A stretch of 37,143 nucleotides of DNA from Halieaceae bacterium UBA5085 (GTDB taxonomy: Bacteria; Pseudomonadota; Gammaproteobacteria; Pseudomonadales; Halieaceae), in contig DIAF01000048.1 of assembly GCA_002414665.1 (NCBI GenBank), positions 22,808 through 59,950 of the forward strand, read 5' to 3'. Shown piece after piece: positions 8,472 to 16,515 of this stretch. Positions within the stretch are counted from its first letter, which is position 1; each line of letters starts with the position of its first letter. A program made the translations under genes and the position numbers. The notes below the pieces were generated by a model. It searched no databases. It was given only the letters and a program-made list of their open reading frames with translations, and had not been told where the DNA came from.

Positions 8472-8939
8472 TCAGCTGACGATCCGCGCCATGCGGTAAT
8501 CGTGTTTGACAAAATTGACCCCGAGCGTGCTTTCAGTACGCCGCACACCGGGAATTCCACTGATACGCTGGTGCACGAACTCCGCAAGGTGTTCGTTGCT
8601 GCGCACCATGGTGATGGCCAGCAGGTCGGAACGACCGAGCATCTCACCGACGAAACCCAGCTCAGCGATTCCCGACAGCGCCTGTGCAACCGACTGCACC
8701 TGGTGGCTGCGCTCGACCTCTATCCAGATGTACGCCAGTGCACCATTGCGAAAGCGATCGATGTTGGTGACAGCGGTGATGCGAATCTGCCGCTCCTCTT
8801 CCATGCGCTTGACCCGCGCACGCACCGTACCCTCTGTGACACCGAGATCGGTGGCAATCTGTCGGTTGCTGATACGGGCATCTTCAGACAGCCGTGCCAC
8901 AATCTGCCGGTCGATAGCGTCCAGACGCCGACGGGTCAT
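8472..8939 (-). CDS. Lrp/AsnC-family transcriptional regulator (first of a pair)
   Basis: A 155-residue regulator with an AsnC-type winged helix-turn-helix (DAIDRQIVARLSEDARISN, then RQIATDLGVTEGTVRARVKRM, about 7-50) and a C-terminal ferredoxin-like ligand domain (about 65-150). Its ATG overlaps the stop of the second regulator as ATGA at 8936-8939, and it ends 11 bases before ipdA, so it is embedded in the steroid operon. Lrp-family proteins bind as dimers to octamers, and two co-translated paralogues could form mixed oligomers. The ligand is unknown; a CoA-thioester or acid intermediate of the pathway is a reasonable guess. No KstR2-type TetR regulator is visible. Confidence 0.9.
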   Translation of the reverse strand: MTRRRLDAIDRQIVARLSEDARISNRQIATDLGVTEGTVRARVKRMEEERQIRITAVTNIDRFRNGALAYIWIEVERSHQVQSVAQALSGIAELGFVGEMLGRSDLLAITMVRSNEHLAEFVHQRISGIPGVRRTESTLGVNFVKHDYRMARIVS

Positions 8940-9442
8940 GCGCCTGCACCCCGATCAAACGGCACCCAATCGGGCTGATTCTTCAGCACGTTCACCGCCA
9001 GCGCCGGCGTCAACCGGCGCACGCCAGGCATGGTCGCGATGCGCTCGTGCAGCAGCCGGTGCAGAGCCACCTGATCTTCCGCCACCATCAGGATCTCTAT
9101 ATCCTGGGCGCCAACCACGACGTTGACCGAGAACACCTCGGGCACGCTGGCAAGCTCCCGCGCCACATCCTCCGGTGAGCGGTTTTCCACCTGTACCCCA
9201 ATGGCCAGCAACATGCCGAACCCGGCCGCCTCAATGTCAGTGACGGCCACCACACGCATGGTGCGAGACTCCTCCAGGCGCCGAACCCTTGCCCGTACAG
9301 TCGCCTCCGTGAGGCCGAGCTCTCGCGCGATGGAACGGTAGGGCAGGCGACCATCTGCGCGTAACAGGGCAATAATCGCGTGGTCCGTCTCGTCCAGCTC
9401 AATCTGGGGTGCGCGTTCCACTTGCAGCTCCTGACCAGCCAT
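8936..9442 (-). CDS. Lrp/AsnC-family transcriptional regulator (second of a pair)
   Basis: I chose ATG 9442 (MAGQELQVERAP, 168 residues) because it lies 7 bases after the ligase stop; the alternative start at 9487 would overlap the ligase gene by 38 bases. The HTH region is LDETDHAIIALLRADGRLPY followed by RSIARELGLTEATVRARVRRL (about 17-60), with the Lrp ligand-binding domain behind it. It resembles the downstream partner throughout (both have LGxTExTVRARVxRxEE), so they are probably an old tandem duplication. It shares an ATGA overlap with that partner, giving tight translational coupling and likely equal amounts. It probably controls the operon promoter near 11110. Confidence 0.88.
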   Translation of the reverse strand: MAGQELQVERAPQIELDETDHAIIALLRADGRLPYRSIARELGLTEATVRARVRRLEESRTMRVVAVTDIEAAGFGMLLAIGVQVENRSPEDVARELASVPEVFSVNVVVGAQDIEILMVAEDQVALHRLLHERIATMPGVRRLTPALAVNVLKNQPDWVPFDRGAGA

Positions 9443-9449
9443 CGGCGCG

Positions 9450-11033
9450 CTAACCCCGCTCCGCCGCCATGCGCTGGCGCAACTCATTCTTCAGCACTTT
9501 ACCGCCGGCATTCATGGGCAGCTCTTCTACAAAGCGCACCAACCGCGGCACTTTGTAATTCGCCATATTCTCCCGCGCCCAGGCAATGACCGCCGCCTCG
9601 TCCAGCGCCGCATCCGGGGCCGGCACAATCCATGCACAGGCGACTTCGCCCATGCGCTCATCCGGCACGCCTATCACCGCAGCCCGGGTAACCCCAGGCA
9701 TGCTGTGCAGGCTGTTTTCGATCTCAGCGGGGTAACAATTGAATCCCCCCACAATGAACATGTCCTTGATGCGGTCGGTGATGCGCACGTAGCCGTCTTC
9801 GTCCATTACACCCACATCGCCGGTTTTCAACCAGCCATCCGCGGTGATTGTGCGCGCCGTCTCCTCAGGATTGTCGAGGTAGCACTGCATGACATTGTAG
9901 CCTCGACACCAGATTTCCCCCTCGGTACCGGCAGGGACAGCGACGCCATTGGCGTCAACACACTGCATCTCCACACCCTCCATGGCGCGACCGGAGCTGT
10001 GGGAAATGCGTTCAGCACTGTCTTCGGGGCGGCAGATGGAGATAACACCGCAGGATTCCGTGAGTCCGTAGGCGGTCACCACCACCTTGAAACCCAGTTC
10101 ACTGCGCATCTTTTCGATCAGGGACACCGGCACCGGGGCAGCACCGGTCACCGCCAGCCGCAGACTGGAAAGGTCGTACTCCGCACGCCGCGGATGGCTG
10201 AGCAAGGACTGGTAGATGGTGGGTGGGCCCGGAATGACCGACACCCTGTCCCGATGAATCTGGCCGAGCACCGCATCGAGGTCGAACTGCCTGACCGGCA
10301 GAATGCGTGCCCCGGTAATGGTGGCCGCGAGCCAGCCCGCCTTATACCCGAAGGAATGAAAAAACGGATTTATAATCAGATAGTTATCTTCACTTGTCAG
10401 GCCAACCGTCGCGCTCCAGGTGGCAAATGCGCGAATATTCTGCCCATGGCTGGTGACCACGCCCTTGGGTTGTCCCGTGGTACCTGAAGTGAAAAGAATA
10501 TCCAGGGTGTCGTCGGGACTCAGCTGCCGGGCACGGGCCTCAACCTCTGCCAACGGCACGGTTTCGCCGCGGGCGAGGAAATCTGACCAGGATGTGTCAT
10601 CGCCGGAGTCGCCCTCAAACAGCACGATGTCCTGCAGGTCAGGCAAGTCCTCCTCTGCCAGCATCGTCGGGTAGCGCATGCCGAGGAAATCACCCACAGT
10701 GAACAGCCAGCGGGCGCCGCTGCGACGCAGGATGAAGCCGGCCTCCGCGCCTTTCAAGCGCGTATTGAGGGGCACCAGCACACCGCCTATGGTTTGCGCG
10801 CCCATGGCCGCGACAATCCACTGCCACATGTTGGGCGCCCAGATGGCAATACGTTCACCATGACCCAGGCCGGCCGCCAGAAATGCGCGCGCAGCCTGCT
10901 GCCTCGCGACATCCAGTTCGGCGTAAGTGAGCGTTACGGGGCCGTCGCTGATCGCCACACGCTCGGGCAACGCCCGTGCAGTGGCCGCGACAACCTGCGG
11001 TAATGTACGCTGTTGTGACTCGGTGTTGACCAT
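9450..11033 (-). CDS. fadD3: Acyl-CoA synthetase, FadD3-type (HIP-CoA ligase)
   Basis: A 527-residue adenylate-forming ligase. Motifs in order: FTSGTTGQPKG (181-191) phosphate loop, YGLTE (322-326), TGDVG (404-408) and catalytic Lys512 in NAGGKVLKNE. The hinge region KDMFIVGGFNCYPAEIE (423-439) is of the FadD3 kind. FadD3 activates 3aH-4-(3'-propanoate)-7a-methylhexahydro-1,5-indanedione (HIP), the product left after steroid rings A and B are removed, with CoA and ATP. It is the first gene of the run towards position 1, as expected for the entry enzyme. It is preceded by a TATAAT box and an inverted repeat. The ligase class is certain; the HIP substrate is inferred from the downstream genes. 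Confidence 0.85.
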   Translation of the reverse strand: MVNTESQQRTLPQVVAATARALPERVAISDGPVTLTYAELDVARQQAARAFLAAGLGHGERIAIWAPNMWQWIVAAMGAQTIGGVLVPLNTRLKGAEAGFILRRSGARWLFTVGDFLGMRYPTMLAEEDLPDLQDIVLFEGDSGDDTSWSDFLARGETVPLAEVEARARQLSPDDTLDILFTSGTTGQPKGVVTSHGQNIRAFATWSATVGLTSEDNYLIINPFFHSFGYKAGWLAATITGARILPVRQFDLDAVLGQIHRDRVSVIPGPPTIYQSLLSHPRRAEYDLSSLRLAVTGAAPVPVSLIEKMRSELGFKVVVTAYGLTESCGVISICRPEDSAERISHSSGRAMEGVEMQCVDANGVAVPAGTEGEIWCRGYNVMQCYLDNPEETARTITADGWLKTGDVGVMDEDGYVRITDRIKDMFIVGGFNCYPAEIENSLHSMPGVTRAAVIGVPDERMGEVACAWIVPAPDAALDEAAVIAWARENMANYKVPRLVRFVEELPMNAGGKVLKNELRQRMAAERG

Positions 11034-11084
11034 GGCGACACGTGTAAACTGGTAACTCGGGCCACAATACTAGTCAGTGAAACG

Positions 11085-11098
11085 CGGTTTTACAACCG
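11085..11098. promoter_or_regulatory. Inverted repeat CGGTTttacAACCG, candidate operator of the steroid operon
   Basis: A perfect 5+5 base inverted repeat with a 4-base centre lies between a TATAAT box (11108-11113, minus strand) and the fadD3 start at 11033, just after the expected transcription start. A repressor or Lrp-type protein bound here would block or modulate the operon. It does not resemble the actinobacterial KstR2 operator. With short arms, chance occurrence is possible. Confidence 0.4.
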
Positions 11099-11107
11099 AA
11101 ATTCGTA

Positions 11108-11113
11108 ATTATA
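11108..11113 (-). promoter_or_regulatory. -10 box TATAAT upstream of fadD3 operon
   Basis: The minus strand reads TATAAT here in a locally AT-rich stretch, rare in this GC-rich DNA, about 75 bases before the fadD3 ATG. No good -35 hexamer lies 16-18 bases upstream, which would suit a promoter that needs an activator. It is the only clear promoter for the 12-gene run. Confidence 0.5.
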
Positions 11114-11141
11114 AGACCAACAAACTACGCATAATGAAATG

Positions 11142-11168
11142 GCGCCCCACCCGCCTGAGGTGGGGCGC
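11142..11168 (-). terminator. Intrinsic terminator after the AlkK-like ligase gene
   Basis: A perfect 10-base stem (gcgccccacc and ggtggggcgc) with a 7-base loop begins 10 bases after the stop of the 11179-12807 gene. On the transcribed strand it is followed by the moderately T-rich CATTTCATTAT. It separates the AlkK-like ligase transcript from the steroid operon downstream. Confidence 0.8.
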
Positions 11169-11178
11169 AGGGGGCTGG

Positions 11179-12807
11179 CTACTCGGGGAAGCTGTAATCC
11201 TTGAACTGCTCCCGCAGCGATACCTTGTGGATCTTGCCGGTCGCACCGTGTGGCAGCTCGTCCACAAACTCGACGGCATCCGGCTTCCACCAGGTCGCCA
11301 CCTTACCCTCGAACCATGCCAGCATTTCAGCGGCCGACAGGTCCTGCCCGTCGCCCTTGCGCACAACAACCAGCAGTGGTCGCTCGCTCCACTTGGGATG
11401 GTAATGGCCGATGACCGCCGCTTCTGCGACCTTGGGGTGACTCATCGCGACGTTTTCCAGCTCGATCGAGGAGATCCACTCACCGCCGGACTTGATGACA
11501 TCCTTGGTGCGGTCCGTAATGGCCATGTAGCCGTCGGGGTCGATCGTGGCGACGTCGCCGGTTTCGAACCAGCCCGCTTCCGCATGCGCGCCGTCCGCTT
11601 CACGCTTGTAGTAGCCCGAGCAGATCCAGGGGCCGCGCACTTTCAGGGAGCCGTAGGCCTTGCCATCCCACGGCAGTTCCTCGCCATCGTCACCGACAAT
11701 CTTCATTTCCACGCCGAAGATGGACCGCCCTGCCTTCAGGCGAAGCTTGCGATACTCTTCCTCGCTGAAGCGCTCACGCTCGCTATCGCTGGCGTTCATG
11801 CTGCCCAGCGGACTCATCTCGGTCATACCCCATCCGACCCGGGCGACCACACCGTAGCGGTCAAACTCCTCGGCAATGGCCAGGGGGCAAGCGGCGCCAC
11901 CCACCACGACGCGCTTCAGGGATTCCACCTGCTTACCCGTTGCCTTGAGGTGTGCCAGCAGGGCCAGCCAAACAGTGGGCACACCCGCCGACATGGTCAC
12001 CTGCTCCTCATTGATGAGGTTGGAGAGGGTCTCGCCATCGCCCATCTTGTTCCCCGGGAACACCAGCTTGGAGCCCGCCATGGGGCAGGAATACGGGTTG
12101 CCCCAGGCGTTGACATGGAACATCGGGACGATGGGCAGCACGACGTCACTGGCCGAAAGACCCATGACGTCGGGCATCATCGTGGCGTAGGCGTGCAGCA
12201 TGGTGGAGCGGTGGGAGTACAGGACGCCTTTGGGGTTACCCGTCGTACCTGAGGTGTAGCACAGGGCGCAGGCGTCACGCTCATCCAGCTCCGGCCACTC
12301 GAAGTCGCTGCTGGCGCCGTGAATGAAGGTCTCGTAGCAGATTGCATTGGGCAGCGTGGTCTGGGGCATATGCTCGGCATTGGTGAGCACCACCCAGCCC
12401 TCCACCCCCGGGCACTCCTGAGCCAGCTTCTCCGCCAACGACACGAAGTCGGGATCGATGAACACATAACGATCTTCCGCGTGGTTGATGATGTAGACCA
12501 ATTGCTCAGGAAACAGACGCGGGTTGATGGTGTGACAGACGAAACCGCTGCAGGCAGAGGCGTAGTAGGTTTCCAGGTGTCTATAGTCGTTCCATGCCAG
12601 GGTGCCGATGCGATCGCCGCGCTGCAGGCCCCAGGAGCTCATGGCATTGGCAAGCTGGCGGGTGCGCACGAAGGCCTCGCGATACGTATATCGATGACGC
12701 GGGTTGTCGCGGGTGACCGATACGATTTCCTGGTCCCCATTAACCCGCTCCGCATGTTGCATGATCGCGGTGATCAACAGCGGCATATCCATCATCAAAC
12801 CGTGCAT
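11179..12807 (-). CDS. Medium/long-chain acyl-CoA ligase, AlkK-like
   Basis: A 542-residue adenylate-forming ligase, close to the length of AlkK of alkane-degrading Pseudomonas. It shows YTSGTTGNPKG (184-194), VGWGMTEMSP, the TGD motif in WFETGDVATIDPDGY, the hinge DRTKDVIKSGGEWISS and catalytic Lys525 in HGATGKIHK. AGGAG sits 9 bases ahead of the ATG. It activates free fatty acids to acyl-CoA in the cytoplasm. It has its own terminator and lies head-to-head with the sensor kinase gene, so it is not in the steroid operon, although it could activate a steroid side-chain acid. Substrate range cannot be read from the sequence. Confidence 0.85.
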   Translation of the reverse strand: MHGLMMDMPLLITAIMQHAERVNGDQEIVSVTRDNPRHRYTYREAFVRTRQLANAMSSWGLQRGDRIGTLAWNDYRHLETYYASACSGFVCHTINPRLFPEQLVYIINHAEDRYVFIDPDFVSLAEKLAQECPGVEGWVVLTNAEHMPQTTLPNAICYETFIHGASSDFEWPELDERDACALCYTSGTTGNPKGVLYSHRSTMLHAYATMMPDVMGLSASDVVLPIVPMFHVNAWGNPYSCPMAGSKLVFPGNKMGDGETLSNLINEEQVTMSAGVPTVWLALLAHLKATGKQVESLKRVVVGGAACPLAIAEEFDRYGVVARVGWGMTEMSPLGSMNASDSERERFSEEEYRKLRLKAGRSIFGVEMKIVGDDGEELPWDGKAYGSLKVRGPWICSGYYKREADGAHAEAGWFETGDVATIDPDGYMAITDRTKDVIKSGGEWISSIELENVAMSHPKVAEAAVIGHYHPKWSERPLLVVVRKGDGQDLSAAEMLAWFEGKVATWWKPDAVEFVDELPHGATGKIHKVSLREQFKDYSFPE

Positions 12808-12905
12808 TGGGGTTTTCTCCTTTTATAGTGCCGAGGTTCGTTGAGCACGAATTGTAGACATTTACGCCGAGGATAGCACCACGTGCGTCTCCCGAATGCC
12901 AAAAA

Positions 12906-12947
12906 CGTGCAGGGGCTTGCCGGGTGCACCCGAGGCCTGCCTGCACG
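12906..12947. promoter_or_regulatory. Nested 42-base dyad in the divergent alkK-like/crbS promoter region
   Basis: Outer arms CGTGCAGG (12906-12913) and CCTGCACG (12940-12947) are perfect inverted repeats. Centred on exactly the same axis is the perfect 12-base palindrome CGGGTGCACCCG (12921-12932), with 7 unmatched bases on each side. The right arm coincides with the -35 position relative to the TATAGT at 12965. This looks like a multi-site operator or a cruciform-forming element, not a coding remnant. Confidence 0.55.
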
Positions 12948-12964
12948 CGCTAGGGCCGGAATGG

Positions 12965-12970
12965 TATAGT
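12965..12970 (+). promoter_or_regulatory. Possible -10 box (TATAGT) of the crbS gene
   Basis: TATAGT lies 36 bases before the crbS ATG at 13006, and a ribosome site (AGGTGA) follows. The -35 position (12942-12947, TGCACG) is poor and lies inside the nested dyad, so an activator or repressor at the dyad could control this promoter. Confidence 0.35.
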
Positions 12971-13005
12971 CAGCGCATAACAGCAAAACAGGTGACGGCG
13001 ACCGC

Positions 13006-16000
13006 ATGCCCACCCCCGCAACGCTGCTCGGACTGGCCCTCGCCTACGTCTGCATTCTATTCGCTGTCGCCTGGAAGGCAGATCGCGACGCATCCATACA
13101 GGCCACACCCGTCAGGCGGCCCGCATGGAACGGGCTCGTCTACGCACTATCACTCACCGTCTACTGCAGCTCGTGGACATTCTACGGTGCGGTCGGCAGT
13201 GATGCCCAATCCGCCTGGAGCCACGCCCCCATTTATCTGGGACCGATACTGGTCTTCCTGTTCGGCTGGGGCCTGGTGCGACGCCTGATCCGGCTTGGCG
13301 AACGGCATCGGGTGACGTCTATCGCCGACTATATCGGCGCGCGCTACGGCAAAAGGCAGTCGCTGGCAGTATTGGTCACCCTGGTTGCTGCAGCGACAGT
13401 CCTCCCTTATGTCGCCCTGCAGTTCAAGGCATTGGCCCAGGCCTGGAGCGTCATCTCCGGTGGCACACCGGATAGTGCGCAGAGCGGCTCCGACACGGCG
13501 CTGTTCACCGCAGTGGTGCTGGCGGTGTTTACGCTACTCTTCGGAACGCGCCGCCTGGACGGCCGAGAACGGCATCGCGGCGTCATGGCTGCCATCGCCC
13601 TTGAATCCGTGGTGAAACTGGCTGCCTTTGCGTTGATCGCCGCCCTCGCGGGGCTGCAACTGTTGCAGGCAGCGGAGCCGTCAATTCTGCCGGCGGCGCC
13701 AGTCGGGCGTGCAGTCAATCTGAACGCAGATTTCTTCGCGCAGATAGTGATCAGTGGACTGGCGATTCTCTGTCTGCCGCGACAGTTCCATGTCACCGTG
13801 GTCGAGGCGCAGGAGGGCACGGACACTCGCTATGCCCGTTGGCTGCTACCGTTGTACCTCGCGCTGTTCATGGTGCTGGTCATACCCATCAGCCTCACCG
13901 GTGCGCGCCTGTTCGCCGGCGTGGATAACGCCAATCCGGATACCTGGGTGCAATCGATTCCGCTGGCCCTTGACTCCGGCTGGGCGACGACGGCGGCGTT
14001 TATCGGGGGCATTTCCGCTGCTACCGGCATGGTGATCGTGGCGACGGTGAGCCTCGCCATCATGATTACCAATGAAGTTATCGCACCCGTCCTGCTGCGA
14101 TTGCAGCGCAACTCTCCCGCAGCCATCCTACACCTCGGTGACAGGCTACGGCGCACCCGGCAGCTGACGATACTTGGCATCATGCTGGTTGCCTGGGCCG
14201 TGGCACGCGAAGTGATGAGCCTGCCGTGGTTGGCTCAAATCGGCTTCCTCTCGTTCCTCGCGGCAGCGCAGCTGGCCCCCGCACTGCTGGCCGGGCTCTA
14301 CTGGCGACACGCACACGGGGTGGCCATCACCACCGGGTTGGTCGCCGGTCTGCTGCTGTGGCTGTACTGTGGCGTACTGCCGGCCCTGCTGCCTGCCACG
14401 CATCCCTGGTTACTGGAGGGGCCCTGGGCGCTGGCCATGCTGCGCCCCAATGCACTGCTGGGACTCGCCCACGACGCGCCGCTGGCCTACGCGACCGTAC
14501 TGAGCCTGACTGCCAACAGCCTGTGCGTGATCAGCTTGTCGCTACTCCTGCGACAGTCAGCGGTAGACGCGCGCCAGGCTGAACTCTTCCTTGGCGCGCA
14601 AGACAGCCAACCCGACCCGCGCGGCAGTGATTTCAGCCTGAGCCTGATTCGCGGCGGGCAACTGCAGGGACTGCTCGTGCCTTTCCTTGAGCCAGACAAG
14701 CTGCACCGCCTCTGGCAGGGCTTTGAGGACCGCTATGAACAGCGCATCCTGCCCGGTGACCGCACTCCGCAGTTCGCGGTCAATGAGGCGGAGGCGGTGA
14801 TTGCCAGCATGATCGGCAGCAACTCGGCCAACAAAGCCCTGATGGAACTGGAGAGCAGCCAGCAGCTGGGCTACGCAGACCTCGCCAGCATGGTCAGCGA
14901 TGCCAGCCGCCTCAACACTTTCAATCGCGAGCTGCTGCAAACCACCGTAGAAAACATGATCCAGGGTATTTCCGTAGTGGACAGCCAACTGCGGCTGGTC
15001 GCCTGGAACCAGACCTACCAGCGCATGTTCGACTACCCCGAACGCTTGCTGTACGTGGGCTGCCCCATCGAACGGATCTATCGCTACAATGCTGAACGGG
15101 GCATCCTCCAGGCCAATGACGACACGCCCCTAGAGCAGCAGATTGCGCGGCGCCTGCAATGGCTGCGCGAAGGCAGTGGCTACCGCCTGGAGCGCACGCT
15201 GCCTGACGGCAAGGTGATCGATATTCGCGGCAACCCGATGCCCAATGGCGGATTTGTCACGACCTATATCGACATCACCGACTACCGGGCAATGCTGGCC
15301 GAACTGGAGGACACGAAAAGCGAGCTGGAACTCAAACTGGCCTCCGGTTCCGAATCACTGAGCCGCAGCAATGCACTACTACGTCAGGAGAACCGGCTGC
15401 GAGCCCAGGTAGAGTCTAGACTGCGGGATGCCCACCTGAGCAAGAGCCGCTTTATGTCGGCGACCAGCCATGACCTGCTGCAGCCGATCAACGCGGCACG
15501 ACTGTTTGCCGCGAGCCTCGCCACCCGGCTGACAGCAGACCGCGAGGCCAGCGGCACACTGCAGCAGATAGACCGCTCCCTGCACCGCGCGGAGCAGCTG
15601 ATTGCTGAACTGCGGGAAATCGCCCGCCTGGACTCAGGTGCATACACACCGAAGCTGCGTGACTTCCCAGCTCAGCAGCTGCTGCAGACGCTGGAGGATG
15701 AGTTTGCCCCGCGCAGCGCGGAACGCGGTTTGCATCTTACGGTCGTCGCCAGCTCCTGCTGGCTGCATTCAGACGAAACGCTGCTACACCGCATCCTGCA
15801 GAACCTTCTGTCTAATGCGGTGCGCTATACCCAGCGCGGCCGGATACTGCTGGGCCTGCGCCGACGCGGCGACAGCGCAGAGCTGCAGGTCTGGGATACG
15901 GGGCCTGGTATCGCCGAGGAGGATCAGGTGCGGGCCTTTACCGAATTCGAACGGCTCGGCGGCCATAGCCCTGAAGGTGACGACGGCCTTGGGCTGGGCC

Positions 16001-16515
16001 TCGCTATCGTGCAACGCTATGCGGATTTACTGGAACATCCGCTGCGACTGGTCTCGACACCGGGCCAGGGCACGCTGTTCAGCCTGAGGGTCACGACCGG
16101 TACGCCACAGACGCTGCCGGAGCGCGAGCAACCTCCGCCAGGCGACCTCGCTGGCGTCACCGTCTTATGCATGGACAACGAACCATTGCTGCTGGAGGGC
16201 ATGGCGGAACTGCTGCGCGGCTGCGGTGCCCAGGTGCTGACCTGCAGCGACGCGGCGGGACTGCAGGCACATTTTGCGGCCGGCGAAGCCCCCGATCTAC
16301 TGTTGGTCGATTACCATCTGGACAACGGCGATAGCGGTGTGGCCGCGCTCAGCGCGCTGCAACCGCTGCACAGCCTGCCACCGGCCATTGTTGTTTCAGC
16401 GGACGACGCTCCCGCCGTGCGCGACAGTGTGCTGCAGGCAGGCCACCGCTTCCTGCCCAAACCGGTAAATCCACAACGCATGCTGGCCCTGATTCTGGCC
16501 TTGTTGGGGCGCTAG
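13006..16515 (+). CDS. crbS: Hybrid sensor histidine kinase with sodium/solute symporter domain, CrbS-type
   Basis: The 1169-residue protein starts with about 500 residues of sodium/solute symporter (SLC5) type with roughly 12-13 membrane helices. A STAC-like linker (about 540-640) and a PAS domain (from about 645, NMIQGISVVDSQLRLVAWN) follow. Next come HisKA with phospho-acceptor His822 (ATSHDLLQPINAARLF), HATPase (N box Asn933/Asn937, DTGPGI, GLGLGLAIV) and a C-terminal receiver with Asp1102 (LLLVDYHLDNGD). CrbS with CrbR runs the acetate switch in Vibrio and Pseudomonas (MxtR/ErdR), turning on acetyl-CoA synthetase. The neighbouring acsA, DUF4212/symporter pair and LuxR-type regulator match the Vibrio cholerae locus. 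Its stop overlaps the crbR stop tail to tail in a shared CTAG at 16512-16515. Confidence 0.9.
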   Translation: MPTPATLLGLALAYVCILFAVAWKADRDASIQATPVRRPAWNGLVYALSLTVYCSSWTFYGAVGSDAQSAWSHAPIYLGPILVFLFGWGLVRRLIRLGERHRVTSIADYIGARYGKRQSLAVLVTLVAAATVLPYVALQFKALAQAWSVISGGTPDSAQSGSDTALFTAVVLAVFTLLFGTRRLDGRERHRGVMAAIALESVVKLAAFALIAALAGLQLLQAAEPSILPAAPVGRAVNLNADFFAQIVISGLAILCLPRQFHVTVVEAQEGTDTRYARWLLPLYLALFMVLVIPISLTGARLFAGVDNANPDTWVQSIPLALDSGWATTAAFIGGISAATGMVIVATVSLAIMITNEVIAPVLLRLQRNSPAAILHLGDRLRRTRQLTILGIMLVAWAVAREVMSLPWLAQIGFLSFLAAAQLAPALLAGLYWRHAHGVAITTGLVAGLLLWLYCGVLPALLPATHPWLLEGPWALAMLRPNALLGLAHDAPLAYATVLSLTANSLCVISLSLLLRQSAVDARQAELFLGAQDSQPDPRGSDFSLSLIRGGQLQGLLVPFLEPDKLHRLWQGFEDRYEQRILPGDRTPQFAVNEAEAVIASMIGSNSANKALMELESSQQLGYADLASMVSDASRLNTFNRELLQTTVENMIQGISVVDSQLRLVAWNQTYQRMFDYPERLLYVGCPIERIYRYNAERGILQANDDTPLEQQIARRLQWLREGSGYRLERTLPDGKVIDIRGNPMPNGGFVTTYIDITDYRAMLAELEDTKSELELKLASGSESLSRSNALLRQENRLRAQVESRLRDAHLSKSRFMSATSHDLLQPINAARLFAASLATRLTADREASGTLQQIDRSLHRAEQLIAELREIARLDSGAYTPKLRDFPAQQLLQTLEDEFAPRSAERGLHLTVVASSCWLHSDETLLHRILQNLLSNAVRYTQRGRILLGLRRRGDSAELQVWDTGPGIAEEDQVRAFTEFERLGGHSPEGDDGLGLGLAIVQRYADLLEHPLRLVSTPGQGTLFSLRVTTGTPQTLPEREQPPPGDLAGVTVLCMDNEPLLLEGMAELLRGCGAQVLTCSDAAGLQAHFAAGEAPDLLLVDYHLDNGDSGVAALSALQPLHSLPPAIVVSADDAPAVRDSVLQAGHRFLPKPVNPQRMLALILALLGR

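Noticed and set aside
11034..11178. A KstR2-type operator before the steroid operon
   Set aside because: I looked for the AnCAAGnnCTTGnT-type palindrome (pattern from memory) and did not find it.
11431..11445. Partial match (GACCTTGGGG) to the acetate-switch palindrome inside the AlkK-like gene
   Set aside because: The second arm is broken, it lies in coding sequence and no -10 follows.
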